From: Catenulispora rubra
GTDB lineage: Bacteria > Actinomycetota > Actinomycetes > Streptomycetales > Catenulisporaceae
DNA: 64,000 bases
Reading direction: 5' to 3'
NCBI RefSeq assembly: GCF_015356825.1
Contig: NZ_JAACYW010000016.1
Location: 1-64,000 of the forward strand
A model generated the notes under the pieces. It was not told the origin of the DNA, did no database searches, and saw only the letters and a program-made list of their open reading frames with translations. Positions 13,131 through 20,588 of this stretch are shown here, in pieces. The stretch's first letter is position 1. Every line of letters begins with the position of its first letter. Position numbers and translations under genes: made by a program.

Positions 13131-13423
13131 GAGGGGCTGCCGGAGTTCAGGATGTCGGCGGGCTCGGTGGTGGCTGTGGCGGGCTCGGCGGCCGGAGCTG
13201 TGGCGGGTGGCTGGACGAACGCAGTCGCGACCGCGGGCTCGGCTGTGGCTGGTAGCCGGATGAGCGCGGTGGTGTCTGCGAGCGCGCTGATCCGATCGAG
13301 CGTATTTCGAGCCCGACGCCTTCCTTCGGCGGTTGACGATTCGGGATAATCGATACGAGGGTGGTTTGTCCCCCGGACCGGGGCGGGGTCCGCCCCCGGG
13401 CCGTCGATATCAACGCTCGTCAT
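13127..13423 (-). CDS. Small hypothetical protein between HTH regulator and MFS gene
   Basis: A 98-codon frame that starts inside the last codons of the HTH gene (ATG at 13423) and ends in an ATGA overlap with the MFS start. The product is Ala/Thr/Pro-rich in its second half (ATAEPAVATAFVQPPATAP) with no recognisable domain. The overlaps at both ends argue for coupled translation; the composition argues against a folded protein. It may only serve to couple translation, or may not be a gene. Confidence 0.35.
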   Translation of the reverse strand: MTSVDIDGPGADPAPVRGTNHPRIDYPESSTAEGRRRARNTLDRISALADTTALIRLPATAEPAVATAFVQPPATAPAAEPATATTEPADILNSGSPS

Positions 13424-14006
13424 GATGCGCACCGCGGTCCTTCCGGAACGCGATCCGCAGCATCTGCACCAGCTCCGCGCCCTCGGGCCGCAGCTCGGGC
13501 CGGGTGTTGCGGTCGGCGAAGCGGTCGACCAGGGTGCTGATGGCGTCGGAGAGCTCGCCGAGTTCGGCGGCTGTCAGGTAGAGCAGGCTGTCGCCGAACT
13601 CCTCGGCCTCCCGCCACTCCGCGGGCAGGTCGTGGGCCGTCTTCTGGGCCCTGGCCACCTCCTCGAAGTAGAACTGCGTGAAGAACGACCGCGCCTCGCT
13701 CCACGCGGCCTGGACCGCCGGGTCCGCCGAGGTGCTCGGGATGTTCGTGTACTGCGCCGTGGCCCGCCACGGCTTCTGCCGTCCGGGCCCGGGCACCTCC
13801 TCGACCACGCCGTACTTCGCGAGCATGCGCAGGTGGTAGCTGCAGCTGGCCACCGACTCGCCGGTGAGCTCGGCGGCGCGGGTCGCGGTCAGCGGGCCCT
13901 CGGTGCGCAGCAGTCCCACCAGCTCCATCCGGGTGCGGTGCGCGTAGGCGCGGATGGCCTGGGGGTCCTTCAGATGCAGGACGTCATCGTGCTCTGCGTC
14001 GGTCAT
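13410..14006 (-). CDS. Winged-helix (ArsR-like) transcriptional regulator
   Basis: A 198-residue protein with an N-terminal winged helix. The segment LVGLLRTEGPLTATRAAELT is followed by GESVASCSYHLRMLAKYGVV, the recognition-helix pattern of ArsR-like HTH_20 proteins, and then a helical C-terminal region of about 110 residues. It probably controls the downstream MFS exporter. An AT-rich stretch with a direct repeat just upstream may be its own operator. Confidence 0.82.
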   Translation of the reverse strand: MTDAEHDDVLHLKDPQAIRAYAHRTRMELVGLLRTEGPLTATRAAELTGESVASCSYHLRMLAKYGVVEEVPGPGRQKPWRATAQYTNIPSTSADPAVQAAWSEARSFFTQFYFEEVARAQKTAHDLPAEWREAEEFGDSLLYLTAAELGELSDAISTLVDRFADRNTRPELRPEGAELVQMLRIAFRKDRGAHHDER

Positions 14007-14009
14007 ACA

Positions 14010-14031
14010 TCTAAAGATAACTTTCTAAAGA
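14010..14031. promoter_or_regulatory. Direct repeat upstream of the HTH regulator
   Basis: TCTAAAGA occurs at 14010-14017 and 14024-14031, a 14-base period, immediately upstream of the regulator's ATG in an unusually AT-rich patch. This is where an autoregulatory operator overlapping a promoter would be expected. No experimental consensus is known to me. Confidence 0.35.
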
Positions 14032-14061
14032 AACCTTTACAAGGCTCCGCCGCACCTCGGC

Positions 14062-14733
14062 TCACTCTTCGTAGGTCCGCACCTCCACCTGGAACGGGGC
14101 TTCGCCGAACATCGCGACCGCCGCCCGGTACCCGCTGGGTACCGCCACCGGCGCCACCCGGTGCCGGTTCGAGCTGGCCGGCTCCACGCACGCCACCAGG
14201 TCCCTCTGTAACACCGCCGCCTTGGTGTTCGCCCAGCCCAGGCCGCCGGCCACCTTCGCCACCGCCTCCTTGCGGGTCCACAGCCGCGCGTAGCGGTCGG
14301 TCTGCTCCAGCGGGTCGTGGCCGCCGGCGACGTAGCGGGCCTCGAACGGCAGGAAGTACCGCTCGGACATGTCCACCGGGTCCAGGCCCTCGGTCAGCTG
14401 CCGGACGTCCACGCCGACCTCGCGGTCCGCCGCCACCGCCAGCAGCGCCAGCGCGCCGTCGTACGCCAGGCTGATGTGCGGGCCGCCGTCGGCCAGGGTG
14501 GGCTTGCCGTTGGCGTCGGCGGCGAAGACGAGGGTCTGCGGCTCGACGTCCAGTTCGCGGCCCAGGATCACGCGGCGCGCGCCGTGCGCCACCAGGTAGC
14601 GGTGCCGGTCACGCTCGCGCAGGAAGTCGGCGGCGTGCGCGAACTCGCCCTCGTCGAGCAGCCGCTCGTAGTGCTCGGCGATGTCCGGGGCGGTGTCGGT
14701 GTCGATGATCCAGACGCGGATCCGGTCGGTCAT
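14062..14733 (-). CDS. 4'-phosphopantetheinyl transferase (Sfp-like)
   Basis: A 223-residue two-lobed Sfp-type enzyme that moves phosphopantetheine from CoA onto carrier-domain serines. The CoA-site region is ISLAYDG, the metal motif is VGVDVRQ and the catalytic motif is RLWTRKEAVAKVAGG (W-KEA type). In the usual GxDxE motif the glutamate is an arginine here, which may change metal binding. It is a reasonable partner for the NRPS carrier domains 30 kb away, but it is not in that cluster. The ATG overlaps the stop of a 55-codon ORF. Confidence 0.85.
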   Translation of the reverse strand: MTDRIRVWIIDTDTAPDIAEHYERLLDEGEFAHAADFLRERDRHRYLVAHGARRVILGRELDVEPQTLVFAADANGKPTLADGGPHISLAYDGALALLAVAADREVGVDVRQLTEGLDPVDMSERYFLPFEARYVAGGHDPLEQTDRYARLWTRKEAVAKVAGGLGWANTKAAVLQRDLVACVEPASSNRHRVAPVAVPSGYRAAVAMFGEAPFQVEVRTYEE

Positions 14734-14897
14734 GGTCGCACCGCCGAGCGGTCGAGGTCGGACGGGGTGCCGTTGGTGTTCTTGGCTGCGTCGGGGTGGA
14801 TGCGGGGGCGCGGACGGTGGCGGTCGCGGGTGACGTGGCCGGCCGCGAGGCCGCCGAAGTCGGTCAGGCGCAGTGGAGCGGCGTTTTGGGTCCCCAT
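14730..14897 (-). CDS. Small ORF coupled to phosphopantetheinyl transferase
   Basis: A 55-residue frame from ATG at 14897 whose TGA overlaps the transferase ATG (ATGA). The product begins MGTQNAAPLRLTDFGGLAAG and becomes Arg/Pro/His-rich. No domain is recognised and the upstream ribosome-binding site is weak. The exact overlap is the only support; it may be a leader ORF, a peptide or chance. Confidence 0.3.
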   Translation of the reverse strand: MGTQNAAPLRLTDFGGLAAGHVTRDRHRPRPRIHPDAAKNTNGTPSDLDRSAVRP

Positions 14898-15022
14898 GGA
14901 CTTCACGTTTCCGAGCGATGCCGCTCCAAACGCGCCGCCGGCGGCTCCGGTGCGGGCGGCGCGACCTGGGTCAGGGCCGGCGGCAGCGATTTGTTGTCAG
15001 TAGGTCGCAATAGTCTTTTTCC

Positions 15023-15493
15023 ATGAGCGAACCCGTGTTCCGCGAGATGCGAGAGAGCGACCTTCCGGTGCTGTTCGAGATCCAGTGTGACGCCGAGGCC
15101 CAGAAGATGGCGGCGTTCACGAGCACCGCGAACGATCGTGAGGCGTATCTGGACAAACACCGCCGGCTGCTGGCCGACGACCGGCTGGTGCGCGTCGTGG
15201 TGGAGCTCGACGGCGAGATCGTCGGCAGCGCGGCGGCCTTCCCGCTGGGGGAGGAGCTCAACGTGACGTACTGGATCAAGCGCGAGTTCTGGGGGCGCGG
15301 CCTGGCCGGGGCGGCACTGGCGGCGGTGCTGGAGCAGGTGACGGTGCGGCCGGTGTTCGCCTCGGCGGCGTCCGACAACGAGGCGTCGATGCGGGTGCTG
15401 GAGAAGGGCGGGTTCAAGCGCGTGGGGCGGGAGCGGGCGTTTGCCGAGGCGCGCGGGCAGGAGATCGAGGAAGTGATGTTTCGCCTGGAGTGA
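15023..15493 (+). CDS. GNAT family N-acetyltransferase
   Basis: A 156-residue single GNAT domain of the RimJ/RimL type. YWIKREFWGRGLAGAAL is the acetyl-CoA-binding motif A, and FASAASDNEASMRVLEKGGF is the motif B region common in this group. It acetylates an amine of unknown identity, possibly a protein N-terminus or small molecule. It is transcribed divergently from the transferase and its stop overlaps the next gene's GTG (GTGA). Confidence 0.85.
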   Translation: MSEPVFREMRESDLPVLFEIQCDAEAQKMAAFTSTANDREAYLDKHRRLLADDRLVRVVVELDGEIVGSAAAFPLGEELNVTYWIKREFWGRGLAGAALAAVLEQVTVRPVFASAASDNEASMRVLEKGGFKRVGRERAFAEARGQEIEEVMFRLE

Positions 15494-16578
15494 GAGGTGA
15501 TTATGATCGAACCCTGATGACTGGTGCGGACGCGAGCGCGGGTGCGGCTGCCGGTTCCGGATCTGCTGCCGGCGCCGGTTCGGGTCCCGTTCCTGGTCCC
15601 GGTTCCGGCCCTGAAGCTGGCTCCGACACCGGTCCCGAGCCTGGCACTGGTCCTAGTCCCGGTTCCGCCGCCGATGCCGCGGTCGCCGCCGACGCCACCA
15701 ACGCCGCCGATGCCGCGGTCGCCGCGGCCGAGCGCTGGTTCGTCCGCAACGGCGTGCCGCACTTCGTCGAAGAGCACTACTACGTCGCCGGCCTGCCCGC
15801 CTTCCTTCGCCCGTTCGCGGCGGCGATCCAGCTCGCGCGCCTCGGGATGCGGCTCGGCTTCTGGACGGTGCGCCGGGTGTTCGCCGAGATCCGCGAGGTC
15901 GGTCACCTGGCCGTGCGCGCGCTGCCGCTGCTGGCGCTGTTCGGCATGGTCATCTTCTTCACCCGCGACTTCTGGCTCATCTCCGCGGCCCTGACCTCCG
16001 GCTGGCTGTGGGTGACCTCGGCGTTCTTCATCATGCTGATCCAGGCCTTCCTGATCGCGCGGCTGCCCGAGGAGTTCGTCACCCTGCCCAGCGCCTGCAC
16101 GCCGGAGCGGATACGCGCCAGCTGCGTGGCCACGCCCCTGGCCCCGCTGGCCGAGACCGAGCAGGAACTGGCCACGGACCCGGCGCTGGGCCTGGGACAG
16201 CGCCGCAACATGTTCATGTACCTGCTGCTCACCCAGACCATCCAGATCAGCCTGCTCAGCTGGACCGTGTTCTTCTTCTACGTGGTCTTCGGCGCCATCG
16301 CGATCCGGCCGGAGGTGCTCACGGACTGGTTCGGGCACGTACCGCCGGACGCGCACCTGTGGGGCATCCGAATCCCGGGCGTCAGCAGCGAGCTGCTGCA
16401 CGTCGCGGTGCTGCTGGCCGGGCTGAGCGCACTGTACTTCGCGATCACGGCGCTGACCGACGCGGTGTACCGGCGCGAGTTCTTCGACCGCACGTTGGCC
16501 GAGCTCGACAAGGCGATCCACATGCGCTGCGCGTATCTGACGGCGCGTAGTAAGTGTGGCAAGTCCCTGCCGCGCTGA
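15490..16578 (+). CDS. Membrane protein with Gly/Pro/Ser-rich N-terminus
   Basis: A 362-residue protein from the GTG overlapping the GNAT stop; an ATG at 15517 is an alternative start. Residues ~10-75 are low complexity (GSG, GPGSGPE, AADA repeats). After that come about four hydrophobic segments in two pairs (LLALFGMVIFF and WVTSAFFIMLIQAF; then LLSWTVFFFYVVF and LLHVAVLLAGLSALYF), separated by a charged loop. No known family is recognised. It is coupled to the acetyltransferase and followed by a hairpin. Confidence 0.65.
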   Translation: MRGDYDRTLMTGADASAGAAAGSGSAAGAGSGPVPGPGSGPEAGSDTGPEPGTGPSPGSAADAAVAADATNAADAAVAAAERWFVRNGVPHFVEEHYYVAGLPAFLRPFAAAIQLARLGMRLGFWTVRRVFAEIREVGHLAVRALPLLALFGMVIFFTRDFWLISAALTSGWLWVTSAFFIMLIQAFLIARLPEEFVTLPSACTPERIRASCVATPLAPLAETEQELATDPALGLGQRRNMFMYLLLTQTIQISLLSWTVFFFYVVFGAIAIRPEVLTDWFGHVPPDAHLWGIRIPGVSSELLHVAVLLAGLSALYFAITALTDAVYRREFFDRTLAELDKAIHMRCAYLTARSKCGKSLPR

Positions 16579-16582
16579 GCCC

Positions 16583-16611
16583 GGTGGCCTTAAGCCCAGC
16601 CCAAGGCCACC
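16583..16611. terminator. Hairpin between convergent genes
   Basis: GGTGGCCTT (16583-16591) pairs perfectly with AAGGCCACC (16603-16611) across an 11-base loop. It sits exactly between the stop of the membrane protein gene and the stop of the convergent frameshifted gene. It lacks a T-run, as is common in high-GC actinobacteria. Confidence 0.7.
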
Positions 16612-16620
16612 AAGCGGTGC

Positions 16621-18155
16621 CTACGACGTCAGGTGCAGTGCGATGGCGGCCAGCCGGATGTTCCCGGCGATGCCGGGCGGCAGCACCAGGCGCAGCTGGG
16701 TGGCGGTGACCGGTTGGCCGGGGCGGGCGGGGTCGGCGACGGTGTGGCTGCGGGACGGCTGGTCGCTGACCAGCCTCGTGACGGGCTGCCAGGGTGCTGC
16801 CGGCGAGGTGCGGATGTCCAGGCGGGTGTCGCGGAGCCAGGATTCCGGGTGCGCCGGGTCGTCCCAGAGCGAGATCGCGTTGAAGGCCCGGGAATCGGCG
16901 ACGAGCCGGTTCGCCGTCGTGGCGACGGCCGTTCCCGACGGGTCGAGGTCGTAGCTGCCGTCGGTGGGGTCCAGCAGCGCCAGTCCGCTTTGCTGGTCGG
17001 GCAGCCGGTCGACGACCAGCGTCCAGCCGAGCCGCCGGGCCCGCTCCAGGTGCGCGGCCGCGGCGTCGGCGGCGTCGAGGTAGTCCGCGCCGGACGGGCC
17101 GACGAACACGCCGGCGTTGGCGGGATAGGTGCCCTGGAGGTCGCCGAACCACACCCGGCGGAACCCGCTCGGCGGCCGCCCGGAGCCGAGCTCGATCGGC
17201 TGGGCGGCGACCGTGAGGTCGGCCGCGGTGGTGGTCAGCAGATAGCTCCCGGTCCGCAGCAGAGCGCTGACCGAGGCGGGCACGGTGATAGTGACCGAGC
17301 CCGTCGTGGGGACGGTCAGGGTGCTCTGCGCCACGGTCACCGGGCTCGCCCCGGACACGCCACCCCGCCGCGCCCGGGGACGGCCGTGTCCTCGCCGACG
17401 CTCTGGCGCACGATCGAGTTCAGCACCCCGCCGGTGCTCGCGTCGTCGACCCGGTCCCAGAGTACGGTGCCGGCCGAGTCGACCTTCGCGAGGTGGTTGG
17501 CGAAGTGGGTACTGTCCAGCACGACTTTGTAGAGCACGTAGAAGACCGGGGCGGGGGCGTCGGCGGTGCCCGTCTCGCGGACGCGGAAGTCCAGCACGCG
17601 CGTGGTCGCGTCGTGGCCGAACGGCAGCGGGAGCGCGGTCAGCCCGGTGAGCTGCTCGGCCGGCGGCGCGCCGATCACCTCGATCTGCGCGTGCGGCGTC
17701 GCCGCGCCGCCGGCCGCGACCCCGTACTGCGCGAGCGCGTAGAACCGCCCGCTGACGGCGCCCGCCTCCACGCGGTAGGCCCCTCCGCCGCCGGCGAACT
17801 CGCCGGTCACCCGCGCGATCGGGTCCGGCGCGAGATCGGGCCCGTACATCCACACCTCGGTGGGCGCGCCGTAGTTGCCGAGAGCGACGTGACCGTCCGC
17901 GTTCCCGGTGGCGTAGGTGAAACCCTCGCTTCCGTCCTTGCTGCCGAGGATGACGTCGGTGAACAGCAGGTGCTGAAACCCTTTGCGCGTGGTGCCGTTC
18001 GGATTCGTCCGCAGGAGGTACATCGTCCGGCCGCGTTCGGTGATCATCGTCGAGACCAGGTAGACGTTGCCGTCCCGGTCGACGCTCAGGTATGCGTACC
18101 GGCAGGCGAAGCCGGTCCCTTCGCGGCTGATCACTCGTTGCATGGTGTAGGTCAT
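16621..18155 (-). pseudogene. Unrecognised protein gene split by a frameshift
   Basis: Reading from ATG at 18155 gives 272 residues ending at 17337. They have a beta-propeller-like N-terminal half (LSVDRDGNVYLVSTM, TYATGNADGHVALGN). A continuous frame that begins about where this one fails runs to 16621 and encodes beta-rich sequence (STLTVPTTGSVTITVPAS) and a C-terminal domain with VWFGDLQGTYPANAGVF. A single -1 shift around 17345-17390, in a G/C run, joins them into about 511 residues. It may be a real mutation, a sequencing error or, less likely, programmed frameshifting. Function not recognised; no signal peptide is evident. Confidence 0.6.
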
Positions 18156-18269
18156 CGTCCCCGTACCTCTCTGCGCGCGGCCCGCTCCCGTTGCGGGTCA
18201 CTTTCAGGCTAGGAAGAGGTGCGGGGGTCGGAATCCGTAGGACTACGCGTTCCTGGCGGCTGCCTCTTG

Positions 18270-19097
18270 TCAGGCCCCTGCGCCGCCGTCGACCGGGACG
18301 ATCGCGCCGGTCACGAACGAGGCCCGGTCGCTGAGCAGCCACGCGGCCGCCTCGGCGACCTCGCGGGGATCGGCCATGCGGCCCAGCGGCGTCGCCGCTG
18401 TGCTGGCCGCGATGATGCCGGGAGTCGTCGCCTCCCACTCCTCCATCATCTGCGTGGCGGTCCCGCCTGGGGTGATGCCGTTGACCCTGATGCCCTCCGG
18501 GGCCCAGGTCACCGCCGCGGTCTCGGTGAGGCTGTTGAGCGCGCGCTTCATCGCGGCGTAGGCGGGCAGCGGGGGCGTCGCGCGGCGGCTGCCGATGCTG
18601 GAGGTGTTGACGATCGCCCCGCCGCCGCTGCGTCGCATGAGCGCGGCCTCGGCGGTCATGGCGGTCCAGTGCGCGCGGAAGTTCACGGCGAACTGGTCGT
18701 CGACGTCCTCGTCGGTGGTGGTGTCCAGCGGGCCGGGTTGGTGTTGGACGATCGCGCCGTTGTTGAACGCGCCGTCGAGTCGTCCGTGCAGTTCCTCGAC
18801 GCGGTCGACGGCGGCGCGGATGCTCGCGCGGTCGGCGAGGTCCAAGGTGACGGCGTCGGCGGTGCCGCCGTCGGCGCGGATCTCGGAGACGATGTGCTCC
18901 AAAGCGCCGGTGCTGCGGGCGGCGAGCACGACGGCCGCGCCCTCGGCGGCGAACAGCCGGGCCGCGGCCGCGCCGATGCCGCGGCTGGCGCCGGTTATGA
19001 ATATGACCTTGCCGGTGAGCAGGCCGATCGGGCTGGTGGCGGTGCTGGTGGTCGGGCTGGTGGTCGTGCCGGTGGTGGTGCTGGTGTTCGCTGTCAT
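18270..19097 (-). CDS. SDR family oxidoreductase
   Basis: A 275-residue short-chain dehydrogenase/reductase. The cofactor motif TGASRGIG is near residue 36 after a Thr/Ser-rich N-terminal tail of about 25 residues. Catalytic serines are in NTSSIGS and the YxxxK motif is YAAMK. The C-terminus (FVTGAIVPVDGGAGA) is classical. Substrate unknown. It is transcribed divergently from an MmyB-like regulator across 85 bases, a common arrangement in which the regulator controls the reductase. Confidence 0.88.
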   Translation of the reverse strand: MTANTSTTTGTTTSPTTSTATSPIGLLTGKVIFITGASRGIGAAAARLFAAEGAAVVLAARSTGALEHIVSEIRADGGTADAVTLDLADRASIRAAVDRVEELHGRLDGAFNNGAIVQHQPGPLDTTTDEDVDDQFAVNFRAHWTAMTAEAALMRRSGGGAIVNTSSIGSRRATPPLPAYAAMKRALNSLTETAAVTWAPEGIRVNGITPGGTATQMMEEWEATTPGIIAASTAATPLGRMADPREVAEAAAWLLSDRASFVTGAIVPVDGGAGA

Positions 19098-19182
19098 GCC
19101 TTCACGGTCGATCCTGCCCGGGACCGGATCCAGGCACAGCCGGTACTACGATCAGCCGCTGGAAGGCGCGCACACTGGGGGA

Positions 19183-20070
19183 ATGGACAAGCAGGAGCTC
19201 GGGGCGTTCCTCCGCAGCCGGCGCGAGCGGCTCCGGCCGCAGGACGTCGGCCTTCCCTCGGGGCCGCGGCGCAGGACTCCGGGGCTTCGCCGCGAGGAGA
19301 TCGCGGTGCTCGCGCACATCTCCACGGAGTACTACGTCCGGCTCGAACAGGGCCGGGCGCCCAGGCCCTCGGCCGAGGTCCTCGCCGGGATCGCCGGCGC
19401 GCTACGACTCACCGACGCCGAGTCCGACCACCTCCACGTCCTGGCCGGCACCGCGCCGGCCCGGACCGGCCTGCACCGCCGCGACGTGCGCCCGAGCATC
19501 CTCGTGCTGCTCGAACGGCTCCCGCAGACCGCCGGGTTCGTGATATCCGCCGCGTTCGAGGTGCTGGCCTGGAACGATCTGGCCGCCGCGCTCATGGAGG
19601 ACTTCGCCGCCCTCGCCCCGCACGACCGTAACCTCGCGCGCCGGGCGTTCCTCGGGACGGAGCGCGCCGACGCGAGGCTGTACGGGATCTCCGACGCCGC
19701 CGAGTTCCGCCTGCACGTGGTCATGGACCTGCGCGCCACCCTGGCCCGCTACCCGGCCGATCCCACGGTGACCGGCTTGATCGACGAACTCCGCGACGCC
19801 AGCCCCGACTTCGCCCGGCTCTGGGAACGCCACGACGTGCAGGCCCCGCCGACGCTCGCCAAGACCTTCCACCACCCGGTCGTCGGACCGGTCGCCGTCG
19901 ACTGCGACACGCTCGCGCTCACCGACCGCGACCAGCACCTCGTGCTCTTTAGCGCGCCTCCGGGATCCCCCGGGGCCGAGGCGCTGGCCCTTCTGAACGT
20001 CCTCGGCACCGAGGTCGGCGATTATGGGCAGGTCGCCGATCGAGCCCCGGTCAGTCGAGGCCTTCGATGA
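19183..20070 (+). CDS. XRE-family regulator with MmyB-like ligand-binding domain
   Basis: A 295-residue protein. The N-terminal helix-turn-helix includes GLRREEIAVLAHISTEYYVR followed by LEQGR, the conserved start of this actinobacterial family. The C-terminal part (from about residue 105, SILVLLERLPQTAGFVISAAF) is the PAS-like MmyB ligand-binding domain. The start is the ATG at 19183; longer frames lie over the SDR promoter. The 3' end overlaps the convergent DUF1330 gene by 20 bases. It probably regulates the divergent SDR gene. Confidence 0.88.
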   Translation: MDKQELGAFLRSRRERLRPQDVGLPSGPRRRTPGLRREEIAVLAHISTEYYVRLEQGRAPRPSAEVLAGIAGALRLTDAESDHLHVLAGTAPARTGLHRRDVRPSILVLLERLPQTAGFVISAAFEVLAWNDLAAALMEDFAALAPHDRNLARRAFLGTERADARLYGISDAAEFRLHVVMDLRATLARYPADPTVTGLIDELRDASPDFARLWERHDVQAPPTLAKTFHHPVVGPVAVDCDTLALTDRDQHLVLFSAPPGSPGAEALALLNVLGTEVGDYGQVADRAPVSRGLR

Positions 20071-20344
20071 TGCGGAAGTCGCGCTCGACGCCGTCGTCGA
20101 GAGCGGCCAGCGCCTTCTGGTAGGCCTCACTCTCACGTGCCGCGACGGCCTGCTCGAAGCTGTCGAACTCGATCAGGATGGTGCGCTCGGCGATTCCGGC
20201 GTCGTACACGGCGACGTGCTCGCCCCGGGAGAGGACCCGTCCGCCTCCGGCCTGGACGGCCGGACGGGCCAGCTCGTCGTAGGCAGCCAGCTTGTCAGTG
20301 TCTGAAATGGTGCGGTAGACGCTGACCCAGTAGCCCTTGGCCAC
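20051..20344 (-). CDS. DUF1330 family protein
   Basis: A 97-residue dimeric alpha/beta-barrel-type protein. AKGYWVSVYRTISD at the N-terminus and RTILIEFDSFEQAVAARESE match DUF1330. I chose the GTG at 20344 because GGAGGT lies a few bases upstream and family members begin at this residue; an ATG at 20368 would add eight residues. No biochemical role is established for the family. It overlaps the 3' end of the convergent regulator gene. Confidence 0.8.
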   Translation of the reverse strand: MAKGYWVSVYRTISDTDKLAAYDELARPAVQAGGGRVLSRGEHVAVYDAGIAERTILIEFDSFEQAVAARESEAYQKALAALDDGVERDFRIIEGLD

Positions 20345-20588
20345 TGAACCTCCAGTGTTCGGTGTCATATCGGAGCCCGTGTTCCCGGCATCCGAGTGTG
20401 CTGACTTGAGCCTATGCGGCGGCGCGCAGCGGGGTCGACTCGGTTAGCGGCGCTGGTGCTGTTCGGACGAACAGGGTCTGCGGGTGGGCCTGCCCTGTTC
20501 GGCCAGGGATTGCCGCAGCCGCTCGAACGGAATGGATGCCCGTGCTCCAGGCGGGACGGGTGGTCGGCGGGGGTCGTATGCGGGTGCG

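Noticed and set aside
14796..15026. Forward frames between the phosphopantetheinyl transferase and GNAT genes
   Set aside because: No ribosome-binding site, low-complexity peptides, and they overlap the GNAT start region in another frame.
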